Positions 1-10,200 of a stretch of 48,955 nt of DNA are shown piece after piece (position 1 is the stretch's first letter; every line of letters starts with the position of its first letter). The notes beneath the pieces are model-generated. The model was given only the letters and a program-made list of their open reading frames with translations, had not been told where the DNA came from and did no database searches. The position numbers were made by a program, and so were the translations under genes. The DNA lies in contig CAIQGE010000001.1 in NCBI GenBank assembly GCA_903871335.1, positions 1 through 48,955 of the forward strand, given 5' to 3'. This DNA is from an uncultured Actinomycetes bacterium. Its GTDB lineage: Bacteria > Actinomycetota > Acidimicrobiia > Acidimicrobiales > RAAP-2.

Positions 1-84
1 GTCGGGGAGTCGGGGTGTCGGGGTGTCGGGGTGTCGGGGAGTCGGGGAGTCGGGGAGTCGGGGAGTCGGGGAGTCGGGGAGTCG
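1..84. repeat. 8-bp G-rich tandem array at window edge
   Basis: Ten consecutive copies of an 8-bp unit, GTCGGGGA or GTCGGGGT, followed by a partial GTCG. Units 2 to 4 end in T and the rest in A. Each unit carries a run of four G separated by four bases, which is a G-quadruplex-compatible spacing. The array ends six bases before the first parS site. It starts at base 1, so its true length is unknown and it may mark an assembly break. Confidence 0.95.
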
Positions 85-89
85 AATTA

Positions 90-105
90 TGTTTCACGTG
101 AAACA
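90..105. promoter_or_regulatory. parS: parS centromere site 1
   Basis: Perfect 16-bp palindrome TGTTTCACGTGAAACA, matching the conserved bacterial parS site bound by ParB. Its location about 4 kb from dnaA, next to the rsmG operon, is the normal place for parS. First of three sites within 300 bp. Confidence 0.93.
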
Positions 106-206
106 CAGCAGGAGATTCTCAACAGGTACGTACGACTCGTATTGGACGATAGAGACAACACATCGCTACATTTCGGCAAGGCCCCGTAGCTGATCGAACG
201 ATCCGA

Positions 207-222
207 TGTTCCACGTGGAACA
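207..222. promoter_or_regulatory. parS: parS centromere site 2
   Basis: Perfect 16-bp palindrome TGTTCCACGTGGAACA. It differs from site 1 by a symmetric T-to-C change in each arm and keeps the CACGTG core. It is 117 bp from site 1, start to start, and identical to site 3. Confidence 0.92.
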
Positions 223-364
223 ATGTCGATGGCAAGCAGCAGTGAGTGTCTGTCAATCCGAAGGCGGTAGTTCTTCCAGTCACTTCGACGTGTTCGGCCA
301 CCGGGAACTCCAGGCCAGCCAAAAAACTGGAACTGTTTTGGTAGGGAGAGAAAGGGACTCGCAA

Positions 365-380
365 TGTTCCACGTGGAACA
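365..380. promoter_or_regulatory. parS: parS centromere site 3
   Basis: Perfect 16-bp palindrome TGTTCCACGTGGAACA, identical to site 2 and 158 bp from it. With the other two it forms a ParB-nucleation cluster on the origin-proximal side of the chromosome. Confidence 0.92.
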
Positions 381-619
381 TCGCGTGAGAGGCCGAACGC
401 TACGGCAGATGGTCCCCGTGACTCCGTTAGACCGCGGGGCTCTTCAAATGAGATTGCCCGCCTCGCAAGGTTTCATTTCTCCCACCTACTCGGCATGAGG
501 GGTGGGTCTGCGTGCAAGCCTCGGCAGTAGAGCGGAGGATTTGATACCGGTCGAGGAAGCCAACTCCATTCCGGCTTAGCCATCCAACTGACATCGAATG
601 GTGAACTCGCTACCCCACC
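381..619. other. No gene seen; downstream of rsmG
   Basis: I see no convincing coding frame, RNA gene or terminator in this stretch between the last parS site and the end of rsmG. Together with the repeat and parS sites it makes a 619-bp gene-free left end. In most actinobacteria parA and parB follow rsmG; here they must lie beyond the left edge or elsewhere. Confidence 0.6.
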
Positions 620-1243
620 CTAAAAGAGTGGCCGCTTTGCAGGTGTCCCAATTCGGCGAGGGTACGCGTCGGGAGTCGGTGTGATCTTTCGGAGGATTTG
701 GTAGGTCGGACCCTTTTCTACAACAGCAACCGCCTCGAGGCCGAGTAGGGCGAGCCCTGCTGGATCCCACCTTCGACCGCCATCGGAATCCGGAGGCTCG
801 GAGATAATGATGTAGCCACCGTCGCGAGTGAATCTCACCGCGCACTCAGCGGTCGTGGCGGGTGGACCGAAAGACCTCACCACGACGAGATCAAAAACAT
901 CACATAATTCAGGGTCCCGCGCGAGCTCCTCTGCGCGTCCATTCCGGACCGAGCCGTTCACGGGAGCACCACTCCATCTCAGAACTTCAGAGAGGAAGCT
1001 GGTGCGTTTGATCATGGCATCAAGAAGGGTGCCCGGGGTATTCCATTCTGAGAGGAGATAGAGCCCGGGAAGCCCACCCCCGCTTCCTAAGTCCATCCAG
1101 TGGGTGGGCGGCTCCGTTGAGAGGGTGCTCCAGGCATCGCGGTAGCCCTGGGCGTGCTCCAAGTGCGGCTCAATAGGGCCGGGCCCTAAAAAGCCTCGCG
1201 CCCTCGATTCCTCGAGGGCGCGAAACAACCATTCATTTGTCAC
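620..1243 (-). CDS. rsmG: 16S rRNA (guanine-N7) methyltransferase RsmG
   Basis: RsmG (GidB) transfers a methyl group from S-adenosylmethionine to N7 of a guanine in the 530 loop of 16S rRNA; loss gives low-level streptomycin resistance in several species. The 207-residue protein has the SAM-binding loop DLGSGGGLPG at about residues 51-60, then a Rossmann methyltransferase body, and ends in YPRRIGTPAKRPLF, a tail typical of RsmG. The start is GTG, 8 bases after the jag stop, so the two are probably co-transcribed. It is the last gene of the leftward rpmH-rnpA-yidD-yidC-jag-rsmG operon. Length fits the family. Confidence 0.93.
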   Translation of the reverse strand: MTNEWLFRALEESRARGFLGPGPIEPHLEHAQGYRDAWSTLSTEPPTHWMDLGSGGGLPGLYLLSEWNTPGTLLDAMIKRTSFLSEVLRWSGAPVNGSVRNGRAEELARDPELCDVFDLVVVRSFGPPATTAECAVRFTRDGGYIIISEPPDSDGGRRWDPAGLALLGLEAVAVVEKGPTYQILRKITPTPDAYPRRIGTPAKRPLF

Positions 1244-1251
1244 GAATGTAA

Positions 1252-2157
1252 TTATGCCGGAGCGATCACCACGAATCGGCGAGGGTCTTCGCCTTCAGAT
1301 CGAGTCACAATGCCGTCGGCTTCGGTAAGTGCGTCGTGGACCGCCTTGCGATCGGCTGCCGACATCGGCTCCAAAGCGCGCTCTTCGCCCGTCTCACGAA
1401 CTTCCTCCGCAACCTGATTCGCGAATCGTCCTAGCGCCGCAACGCGACGCTCACGGTACTGGGCAACATCAACGAGGATCCGGTCCGTACGTGACGGGCT
1501 CTTCGCCTGGACGACGGTGCGAGTGATTTCCTGAAGGGCCTGCAGAGTGGTTCCTCGAGGTCCCACGAGGACACCCAGCTCGGTCGGTGGGTTGGCGTTG
1601 ACCGACAACTCCACCGTCTCGGCATCAATTTCCTTCACCGAGACCTCAGCGGTCAGATTCATCTTTTCAAGAAGTCCGATGAGGAACTCCTTCGCGATGT
1701 CAGCCTGCTCGGCTAACGAAATACCTTCCGCCATGGTTTCCTCCTTGGGTGGACGTGAGTCCTTTGATTGCGGATTTGCTGCCTGCCCGGAACGGTTCCG
1801 GCGGCGTTGTGCGGAACGACTAGTTCCCTGCCCTTGAGCGGTCTCTGGCTTCGGCTCACGGGGTTCGCGAGGCGGCCGCGGAGCGTCATTCGGGCGTGAC
1901 TCGTTTGACGAGGAGCCTCGATTGCCATCGCCCCGACCCTCACTCTTCGGGGAACTCCGACGAGTGCGCTTGGGCCGGGGGCCTGAAGGCCGCACGCGTG
2001 CTCGCACGCGTGCCTCTCCTCGCGTGCGGCCGAAAAGACCCGTCTTCGGCTCTTCAAGAATTTCAACGTCGGCGTCAGCGAGACCCACTCCTAGGTGCTG
2101 GAGTGCTCGCTGCGTCGCTTCGTCGACTGTTTTTCCTGTTGTCTCAACCCAATCCAT
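1252..2157 (-). CDS. jag: RNA-binding protein Jag/KhpB (EloR)
   Basis: Jag (KhpB, EloR) is a cytoplasmic RNA-binding protein tied to cell elongation and envelope synthesis. Three parts are visible in 301 residues. An N-terminal Jag-N domain covers about residues 1-55 (KTGLFGR). A hydrophilic, Arg/Pro/Ser-rich and probably disordered linker covers about 56-140. A C-terminal KH domain carries the loop VGPRGTTL and is followed by an R3H domain (YRERRVAALGRFANQV). An internal Met before the KH domain (MAEGISL) could be a secondary start, but the Jag-N domain supports the long form. It starts 3 bases after yidC ends. Confidence 0.92.
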   Translation of the reverse strand: MDWVETTGKTVDEATQRALQHLGVGLADADVEILEEPKTGLFGRTRGEARVRARVRPSGPRPKRTRRSSPKSEGRGDGNRGSSSNESRPNDAPRPPREPREPKPETAQGQGTSRSAQRRRNRSGQAANPQSKDSRPPKEETMAEGISLAEQADIAKEFLIGLLEKMNLTAEVSVKEIDAETVELSVNANPPTELGVLVGPRGTTLQALQEITRTVVQAKSPSRTDRILVDVAQYRERRVAALGRFANQVAEEVRETGEERALEPMSAADRKAVHDALTEADGIVTRSEGEDPRRFVVIAPA

Positions 2158-2160
2158 GGG

Positions 2161-3075
2161 TTACCGATCCTTTCGTGGCCGCTTCGCCTTGGAGCGAGGG
2201 TGCGCGGCGGGCTTAGGGGTTGAAGGTTGAGGCTTTTCCGCCTCCACCTCTTTCTCGCGCGCCGGGAGCTGTCGCTCCTTTTGCTTCTGGGGATTCGAGA
2301 TGCCCGTGCGGAACATGATGTCCTGAGTCAGGATGCGAATACACGTCGAAACGATCATGTACAAGACGACCGCGGCGGGAATAACGATGTAGAAGTAGGC
2401 GAAGAGAATGGGGAAAAATCGTTGGATCATCTGCTGCTGACTCGGTACTTCTTGACCGGTCTTCTTGTTACGATTGTTGATTTGTGACATTTGGAAGTAC
2501 TGAAGAGCGACCGCAATTGCAACTAATACAAAGTACGGAACTGCTGCAATCCAACTGGAATGAGGGCTAAAAGGCTTGAGCGCAAGGTCAATTCCAAATG
2601 ACTCCATTTTGCCATTCGACGCAATGAGTGCATGGTACATTTTCGAGTCAGTCGGGATGTACCTTGGAGCAGAATGTCCATTGGTAATGGTCGTAATTCC
2701 CCGAATCACCCCGTAAAGAATCGCCAGAAAAGGCATCTGGATGAGCATCGGGAGACAACCACCGAGCGGGTTCGCACCCTCTTCTCGATAGAGCTTCATC
2801 ATTTCTTCGTTGAGAATCGCTCGATTCTCCGGACCCTTGTACTTCTGCTGCAGCTTCTTGATTTCCGGCTGCAGGCGCTGCATCGCGATCATCGACTTCG
2901 TCGACTTGACCGTAAAGGGGGTCAGCGCACCCATAATGATGATCGTCAGAAGCGCAATAGCGATCGCGTAGTTCGGGACAATGCCGTAGATGGCGGCCAG
3001 GAGCCACCCGAAGAAGTGGAAAATCGGCTGGAAGATCTGCCCGAAGAAGTGGACAATTCCGTTGGTGGCAAGCAT
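2161..3075 (-). CDS. yidC: Membrane protein insertase YidC
   Basis: YidC/Oxa1-family insertase that places proteins in the cytoplasmic membrane, alone or with SecYEG. The 304-residue protein has an N-terminal hydrophobic segment, then a cytoplasmic coiled region (about residues 60-95, rich in K/Q/E) between transmembrane helices, the YidC-typical stretch GANPLGGCLPMLIQMPF, and further helices near residues 175-195 and 225-250. The C-terminal tail is basic and disordered, ending KAKRPRKDR, as in ribosome-binding tails of single-YidC Gram-positives. It has no large periplasmic P1 domain, consistent with an actinobacterium. It lies 6 bases after yidD. Confidence 0.95.
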   Translation of the reverse strand: MLATNGIVHFFGQIFQPIFHFFGWLLAAIYGIVPNYAIAIALLTIIIMGALTPFTVKSTKSMIAMQRLQPEIKKLQQKYKGPENRAILNEEMMKLYREEGANPLGGCLPMLIQMPFLAILYGVIRGITTITNGHSAPRYIPTDSKMYHALIASNGKMESFGIDLALKPFSPHSSWIAAVPYFVLVAIAVALQYFQMSQINNRNKKTGQEVPSQQQMIQRFFPILFAYFYIVIPAAVVLYMIVSTCIRILTQDIMFRTGISNPQKQKERQLPAREKEVEAEKPQPSTPKPAAHPRSKAKRPRKDR

Positions 3076-3081
3076 GGTGAG

Positions 3082-3360
3082 CTAACTCCTCTTCTCTCGA
3101 GGCAAAGGAACAAGGTCCACGCCGTGTGAACCAAAGGGATTACAGCGAAGAATGCGTTTCGTGGCGAGGAAGGAACCCCTGACCGCCCCGTGGACTTCGA
3201 GAGCCTCGACGGCGTATTGCGAACATGACGGCACGAATCGGCACGGGCTCACGTGACCGGCACGAAGATATTGATATCCCCGAACGCCCTTGACCAGCGC
3301 GCGCGCCGGCAGCGTCGACTTACCGGAGCGTTCCGGCACTTCGGAGTGCGTGGCGCACAT
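3082..3360 (-). CDS. yidD: Membrane protein insertion efficiency factor YidD
   Basis: YidD is a small membrane-associated protein that assists YidC-dependent insertion. The 92-residue product carries the family signature GYQYLRAGHVSPCRFVPSCSQYA with its conserved cysteines, followed by the RILRCNPF segment. The ATG at 3360 overlaps the 3' end of rnpA by 41 bases. A GTG at 3339 is a possible shorter start, so the N-terminus is uncertain. An rnpA-yidD overlap is common and implies translational coupling. Confidence 0.88.
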   Translation of the reverse strand: MCATHSEVPERSGKSTLPARALVKGVRGYQYLRAGHVSPCRFVPSCSQYAVEALEVHGAVRGSFLATKRILRCNPFGSHGVDLVPLPREKRS

Positions 3361-3652
3361 GGTCTCTAAGTTGGTCATAGTCAAGTTCATTTGTCCCGAA
3401 ACCGCACTTGATCAGGTATAACCCTGGCTCCGCGTCACCTCGCACCTCATCCATCACTGCCCGAAGTCGGCGGCGAATGGTGTTGCGGACAACGGCATTA
3501 CCCACGGTCTTACCGATCGCGTAGGCCGCGCTGAAATCCTCCGACGGTTCGCTCGACTCCACGAAGTGGATCCGCAAAGGCCCGCTACGACCCTTCTTCG
3601 AAGGGTGCGCCAGCCGCGCAAACTGCCGGCGGGTCTTAACCCGGCCCGGCAC
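3320..3652 (-). CDS. rnpA: Ribonuclease P protein component
   Basis: RnpA is the protein subunit of RNase P, which with the RNA subunit trims the 5' leader from pre-tRNAs. The 110-residue basic protein has the characteristic RNA-binding motif RNTIRRRLR near residues 56-64 and a central GKTVGNAVVRN stretch. It begins with GTG 7 bases after the rpmH stop, the arrangement found in nearly all bacteria. The RNA partner gene rnpB is not in this window. Confidence 0.93.
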   Translation of the reverse strand: MPGRVKTRRQFARLAHPSKKGRSGPLRIHFVESSEPSEDFSAAYAIGKTVGNAVVRNTIRRRLRAVMDEVRGDAEPGLYLIKCGFGTNELDYDQLRDHVRHALRSAGTLR

Positions 3653-3659
3653 GTCAGGC

Positions 3660-3794
3660 TCAGACCGTCAGGGAGTGACGGCCCTTGTCGCGACGTGACT
3701 TCAGGACGTTGCGGCCGGCGCGGGTACGCATACGTGCACGGAAACCGTGCGATTTGGCGCGCTTACGCTTATTGGGCTGGTACGTACGCTTCAC
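3660..3794 (-). CDS. rpmH: 50S ribosomal protein L34
   Basis: L34 is a 44-residue, highly basic protein of the large ribosomal subunit. The product starts [17 protein letters not shown] after the initiator and ends GRHSLTV, an almost canonical L34. The GTG at 3794 is chosen because a purine-rich AGAGAGG lies 6 bases upstream and because any longer start adds sequence foreign to L34. It is the first gene of the leftward operon and is divergent from dnaA. Confidence 0.95.
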   Translation of the reverse strand: MKRTYQPNKRKRAKSHGFRARMRTRAGRNVLKSRRDKGRHSLTV

Positions 3795-4009
3795 GAGAAC
3801 CTCTCTCAAAAAATCATCTAGGGTCGCCGCCTGGTCTCCTGGAGACCGGCGCCGATAACCACGAGGATGCAGTCTATCCCCTGTGCCAAACGTCACTAGG
3901 CACGACATCGCAAATGGGTGTATGGTGAGCGTCCCTGAAGGAGAATCCACAGCTTCGGGAACCAGAATTACCTGTGGAAAACTATGTGCATGGCCTGTGG
4001 AGGGAAACA
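3795..4009. promoter_or_regulatory. rpmH-dnaA divergent spacer with DnaA boxes
   Basis: A 215-bp spacer that must hold the divergent promoters of rpmH and dnaA. DnaA-box-like 9-mers lie on the dnaA side: GAATCCACA at 3943-3951 (7 of 9 to TTATCCACA) and TTTTCCACA on the minus strand at 3973-3981 (8 of 9). A weaker TGTGGAGGG is at 3996-4004. These suit DnaA autoregulation or an extended origin. A short perfect hairpin, GGTCTC-CTG-GAGACC, sits at 3833-3847 in the presumed rpmH leader. I could not assign -10/-35 elements confidently. Confidence 0.6.
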
Positions 4010-5386
4010 GTGCAGAACAGCGAGCAGATGTGGGCAGACATCCAAAATGCCTTACGCAGCAACGCTTCTGACGCTGCGTGGCACGCCGGTCTTAATACTT
4101 TGCGCCTTGTGGATTACTCCCACGACGTGGTTACCCTAGGTGCCCCCAACGCTCTGCAGTTCAATCGCATCTCCCAGCGTTACCTTTCTCTCGTTACCGA
4201 ACAAGTGCGGTCTGTCGTGGGACCGGAGACACAAGTGTCCCTCACGGTTGCCGAAGGGGCCTCGCCGCCCGAAGTGGTCCCCGTAGTTGACCCTGCTCCG
4301 GTTGCAGCAGCCGACGCTCCGCCTCGTCCGGCATTCCTCACCGGGATTGACCGAGCGGGACGGCTCGATCCTCGAATGACCTTCGACAACTTCGTCCCGG
4401 GGAATTCGAACCGATTGGCTTTCGCCGCGGCCCAAACGGTGGCGGAAACGCCGGGTCGGGCATACAACCCACTGTTGATCTACGGGAATTCAGGTCTCGG
4501 AAAAACCCACCTCCTGCACGCCATTGGCAACTACGTCAACGAGAACTATCCGCAGAAGCGCGTCCTCTACGTCTCCACAGAGACTTTCCTCAACGACTTC
4601 ATCCGCGCGATTCAAACGCGCACCCAGATGGCCCTTCACGATCGGTACCGCGAATGTGATGTCCTGCTGATTGACGACATCCAGTTCATGGAGACTCGCG
4701 GCGACACGTTCCACGAAGAGATCTTCCACACGTACAATGCACTCCACAGCGAAGGCAAGCAAATTGTCCTCACCTCCGACCGGTCACCTCGAGACCTCGC
4801 GGGAATCCAAGAGCGTTTCCGCTCACGTCTCCTCCAGGGGCTGCTCACCGAAGTCGATCAGCCCGACCTAGAGACCCGTATCGCTATTTTGCGGACGAAG
4901 GCCGAAGCTGACGGTGTCGACCTTCCTAACGATGTCGTTGAATTCATCGCCAACCGCGTCCGCGACAACATCCGCGAGCTTGAGGGCTCCATCACGATGT
5001 TGCGGGCCTTCGCCAACCTTCGCCAAGAGCCCATCACACTCGAGTTGGCAAAGAAGCACCTCACCAATCTCGGTCAGGAACAAGTAGTTCTTAAGCCCGA
5101 GACCATCTTGGAGGCAGTCGCGAACTACTACGGCCTCACGGTGGAGGAGATCCGTGGTCCGAAGCGGTTGCGTCCCCTCGTCAACGCTCGGCACGTGGCC
5201 ATGTTCTTGATGAGAGAACTACTGACCGACTACTCGTTCCCGATGATCGCCAAGATCTTCGATGGTCGCAACCACACGACGGTGATCAGTGGCGTGGAGA
5301 AAATCAAGGGGCAACTCGCGGAGAATTCTGAGATGTTCACGCAGATCAACCAACTGCGTCGACAGTTGCAGGGGGATGTTCGCTAG
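4010..5386 (+). CDS. dnaA: Chromosomal replication initiator DnaA
   Basis: DnaA binds 9-bp DnaA boxes at oriC, oligomerises with ATP and melts the origin. In the 458-residue form, domain I is at about 1-85, a short Pro/Ala-rich linker follows, and the AAA+ domain has Walker A GNSGLGKT at 159-166, Walker B LLIDDIQF and a sensor region. Domain IV ends with the helix-turn-helix and DnaA signature [15 protein letters not shown] chose GTG 4010 because GGAGG lies 6 bases upstream; an in-frame GTG at 3974 would add 12 residues but has no such site. The DnaA-box-like TTTTCCACA overlaps that alternative start. Confidence 0.96.
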   Translation: MQNSEQMWADIQNALRSNASDAAWHAGLNTLRLVDYSHDVVTLGAPNALQFNRISQRYLSLVTEQVRSVVGPETQVSLTVAEGASPPEVVPVVDPAPVAAADAPPRPAFLTGIDRAGRLDPRMTFDNFVPGNSNRLAFAAAQTVAETPGRAYNPLLIYGNSGLGKTHLLHAIGNYVNENYPQKRVLYVSTETFLNDFIRAIQTRTQMALHDRYRECDVLLIDDIQFMETRGDTFHEEIFHTYNALHSEGKQIVLTSDRSPRDLAGIQERFRSRLLQGLLTEVDQPDLETRIAILRTKAEADGVDLPNDVVEFIANRVRDNIRELEGSITMLRAFANLRQEPITLELAKKHLTNLGQEQVVLKPETILEAVANYYGLTVEEIRGPKRLRPLVNARHVAMFLMRELLTDYSFPMIAKIFDGRNHTTVISGVEKIKGQLAENSEMFTQINQLRRQLQGDVR

Positions 5387-5634
5387 GTGTGGACAATGCC
5401 GTCACGATGTTGTTGATTTCTCGTGCCTTCATCGTCACTCATCCACATCACGCGAAAGTTGAATCTGACAGGTTGAAACTTTTGGGCACAGGCTTGTTGA
5501 TGCAACGAGCCACCATGCAGACCGATTGATCAGGGATTCCGTGAAACAATCCACAATCCACAGGCCTACTACTACAAGAACTTTCTCTATCAACAATTCA
5601 CGCCGTAACCTCAGAGCCAACGAAAGGGAATTCC
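5387..5634. promoter_or_regulatory. oriC: Putative oriC in dnaA-dnaN spacer
   Basis: A 248-bp AT-richer spacer with four DnaA-box-like sites. TTGTCCACA, the actinobacterial consensus, is on the minus strand at 5388-5396. TCATCCACA is at 5439-5447 (8 of 9 to TTATCCACA). CAATCCACA occurs twice at 5547-5555 and 5554-5562, a direct repeat with a 7-bp step. AT-rich sequence follows at 5570-5605. Position between dnaA and dnaN and the flip of gene direction at dnaA support an origin. The spacer is short and has few boxes, so the 3795-4009 region may also take part. Confidence 0.65.
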
Positions 5635-6735
5635 ATGAAGTTCAAATCTGAACGCGACCTCCTCGTCGAAGCCCTCGGTACAGCGGCGCGCGTCGTAGCG
5701 ACTCGGTCACCGGGCGCCACGTCCGGGATTCTTCTCGCCCTCACCGGTAATCAACTCACCGTCACTGGTACCGACCTCGATCTCACGGTGCGGACCACCG
5801 TCGACGTGATCGGATACGAAGATGGCGCCACGGTGGTACCAGCCCGTCTCATCGTGGATGCTGTGCGGTCGCTGTCCGCCGGTGCGGTCACCATTGACGC
5901 TAAGGACGACACCGTCGATATCTCACTCGATCGCGCAAAGTTCTCGTTGCGTACCTTCGCTCTACTCGATTACCCCAAGCTGCCCGCGGTACCGGCCCCC
6001 AACACCACGTTGGCAGCCCTCGACCTCGTGCAGGGTTTGTCGCAGGTTGTCCGCGCTTCATCAAATGACGAAGCGCGTCCATTGCTGACGGGTGTTCTCT
6101 TTACCAGCGACAGCGGATCTCTTCGCCTGGTGGCGACCGACTCCTACCGGTTGGCCATTCGAGATCTCGAGGGCGTGCGGTCAGTCGTTGGTGAACGCGA
6201 TCTCCTGGTTCCCTCGAAGGCACTCGTTGAACTGCAGCGCGCCGCCTCGAGCCTCAAAGTGGATGCCGAGATCGGTGTGGCCCTCACCGACGCTGAGATC
6301 GTCTTTGTCGCTGGTCCCACCTCGATCTCGTCACGCCTCATCGACGGCAACTACCCGGACTACCGTCAGCTCATCCCGTCGTCATACCCCAATCGTCTGC
6401 GGGTGGCGAAGGACACCTTGCTGACCTCGCTCAAGCGGGCGAAGCTTCTAGCGAGCGACCCGACGTCGTCAGTCCGTTTGACCATGAAAGACAGCGCCGT
6501 GGACATCACGACCCAAAGTCACGACAAGGGCGAAGTCGTCGACACCGTCGATGGCGATTACACCGGTGAGGAACTGACCATCGCGTTTAACCCAAACTTC
6601 CTCATTGAGGGAGTTGAGGCCACCATCGGCGACGAGGTGATCCTGGAAACGTCCGACTCCACACGGCCCGCCATGGTCCACGGAGTCGAAGACGTGCAGT
6701 ATCGCTATCTCCTCATGCCGGTGCGCGTTCAGTAG
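5635..6735 (+). CDS. dnaN: DNA polymerase III beta sliding clamp
   Basis: DnaN forms the ring-shaped dimer that tethers DNA polymerase III and other factors to DNA. The 366-residue protein has the usual three-domain length, begins MKFKSERDLLVEAL and ends YLLMPVRVQ, close to the canonical clamp C-terminus MP(V/M)R. The ATG has AAAGGGA about 7 bases upstream. It is followed by recF after only 9 bases, giving the standard dnaN-recF-dciA-gyrB-gyrA order. Confidence 0.96.
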   Translation: MKFKSERDLLVEALGTAARVVATRSPGATSGILLALTGNQLTVTGTDLDLTVRTTVDVIGYEDGATVVPARLIVDAVRSLSAGAVTIDAKDDTVDISLDRAKFSLRTFALLDYPKLPAVPAPNTTLAALDLVQGLSQVVRASSNDEARPLLTGVLFTSDSGSLRLVATDSYRLAIRDLEGVRSVVGERDLLVPSKALVELQRAASSLKVDAEIGVALTDAEIVFVAGPTSISSRLIDGNYPDYRQLIPSSYPNRLRVAKDTLLTSLKRAKLLASDPTSSVRLTMKDSAVDITTQSHDKGEVVDTVDGDYTGEELTIAFNPNFLIEGVEATIGDEVILETSDSTRPAMVHGVEDVQYRYLLMPVRVQ

Positions 6736-6744
6736 CGACATTCC

Positions 6745-7827
6745 GTGGGGCTGCAGTCGCTCGAACTGAGACACTTTCGCCTTTTTAACGAACTCCGACT
6801 CGAGCCCGACCCTTTCGCCGTCACCGTGTTGCTGTCGCCGAACGGTTCGGGCAAGACGTCGGTTCTCGAGGCCGTGTACGCCCTCGCGACCGCGTCCTCG
6901 TTTCGCACCACGAGTGCCGCGGACATGATTCGCAACGGTGATTCCGTGGCGGAGATCCACGGGGTGCTTCTGCACCGCGAACGACGACTCCAGGTCGATC
7001 TCACCTTGACCCGAGGTGCGCGCAACGTCGTCAAACGGATGCTGGTCAATAACCAGAAGCCGCGTTCACGCGCTGATCTCGCCGAAGCTCTTCCAGTCAC
7101 CGTGTTCACCCCCGAAGGGGTCGACATGATTCGACACGGTCCCGACGGCCGACGCCAGTTCTTGACCACGCTCATGACCGACGTGTTCATTCACGCCAAT
7201 GACGTCGTCGAGCGCTTCGAACGAACGCTTCGACAACGCAACGCGGTTCTTCGCGCAGCGCAAGGATTCGCGTTGAGTCCGGACGCCGCTCGAGAGCTCG
7301 ATGTGTGGACCAATGATTTTGTCGTCGTGAGCGAGGAGTTGCTTACGGTGCGACGGGGAATCGTGGAGAGACTGGAACCTCTCGTCGCCGACAACTACCG
7401 AGAGCTGTCGCACAGTGATGCTCCAGTAACGGTGACCTACGAGACTTCCTGGACGGGCGATCTCCGAAGCGCTCTTGAATCGAGTTTCGATGATGACCGG
7501 TATCGCGGATACACCACCGCGGGTCCTCACCGCGATGACATCGTGGTCACCCTGGACGGGCGCGACGCGCGACGCCAGGCGTCACAGGGGGAACAACGCT
7601 CTCTCGCCCTCGCTCTACGGCTCGGGGGGCACGCGCTGGTGCGCGACGAACGAGGCGTTGACCCGCTCCTTTTGCTGGACGACGTCTTCAGCGAACTCGA
7701 CCCCTTACGCAGTGAGCGATTGTTACAACTGTTGCCCAAGGGACAGACTCTGGTGTCCACCGCGTCGCCCCTGCCCGCGGCCATGACGCCGGCGGCGGTG
7801 ATTGATCTCGTGCGGTACCGCTCGTGA
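6745..7827 (+). CDS. recF: DNA replication and repair protein RecF
   Basis: RecF is an SMC-like ATPase that loads RecA at single-strand gaps with RecO and RecR. The 360-residue protein has Walker A in LSPNGSGKTSVLEA near residues 29-42, the ABC signature region RRQASQGEQRSLALALRLG and Walker B LLLDDVFSELD near residues 310-320. The GTG start lies 9 bases after the dnaN stop; its ribosome-binding site is weak, so it may depend on coupling. Its stop overlaps the dciA start. Confidence 0.94.
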   Translation: MGLQSLELRHFRLFNELRLEPDPFAVTVLLSPNGSGKTSVLEAVYALATASSFRTTSAADMIRNGDSVAEIHGVLLHRERRLQVDLTLTRGARNVVKRMLVNNQKPRSRADLAEALPVTVFTPEGVDMIRHGPDGRRQFLTTLMTDVFIHANDVVERFERTLRQRNAVLRAAQGFALSPDAARELDVWTNDFVVVSEELLTVRRGIVERLEPLVADNYRELSHSDAPVTVTYETSWTGDLRSALESSFDDDRYRGYTTAGPHRDDIVVTLDGRDARRQASQGEQRSLALALRLGGHALVRDERGVDPLLLLDDVFSELDPLRSERLLQLLPKGQTLVSTASPLPAAMTPAAVIDLVRYRS

Positions 7828-8141
7828 AGAGGCGCGACGATGGTCCGGTGTCGCTGGGCGACTCTCTACGCTCACTCGCGTCGCGCTACCGAAAGGTCGA
7901 TCTTTTGATGATCGACGTGATTCGCGGCAGGTGGTCGGACGTGGTCGGCGACGTGCTCGCGTCACGCTGTGTTCCAGAACTCGTTCGCGAACGATCCCTG
8001 ATCGTGCGCGTGCCGAGTGGTGCTTTTGCCGAGCGTTTGCGCCGCGACGAGGTGACAATTTTGAGTGCATTTTCCGACCTTGGTGACAAGGCTCCAACAT
8101 CGTTGACGATTGTTGTCGGAAACACCGAAAAACCTGTGTGA
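7824..8141 (+). CDS. dciA: DciA-family (DUF721) helicase-loading protein
   Basis: A 105-residue protein of the DUF721 family, now linked to DciA, the ancestral loader of the DnaB replicative helicase. The recF-DUF721-gyrB position is the conserved actinobacterial location. Visible features are a charged N-terminus and the core WSDVVGDVLASRC followed by LIVRVPSGAFAERLRRDE, typical of the DUF721 fold. The GTG start overlaps the recF stop by 4 bases (GTGA), so the two are translationally coupled. No DnaC or DnaI homologue is seen in the window. Confidence 0.82.
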   Translation: MKRRDDGPVSLGDSLRSLASRYRKVDLLMIDVIRGRWSDVVGDVLASRCVPELVRERSLIVRVPSGAFAERLRRDEVTILSAFSDLGDKAPTSLTIVVGNTEKPV

Positions 8142-8182
8142 AACGACCGTTGGGGCGCGGGATGTGACAGCGCGTCGGGTAG

Positions 8183-10186
<2,004 letters not shown>

Positions 10187-10200
10187 GAAGCGGGAGGACT

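Noticed and set aside
1-84. CRISPR-like array
   Set aside because: Units are 8 bp and contiguous with no spacers; a simple tandem repeat.
206-388. Short forward frame spanning two parS sites
   Set aside because: Its start lies inside a parS palindrome and composition is not protein-like.
3974-4009. Upstream GTG start of dnaA
   Set aside because: It overlaps a DnaA-box-like sequence and has no ribosome-binding site, whereas GTG 4010 has GGAGG at ideal spacing.
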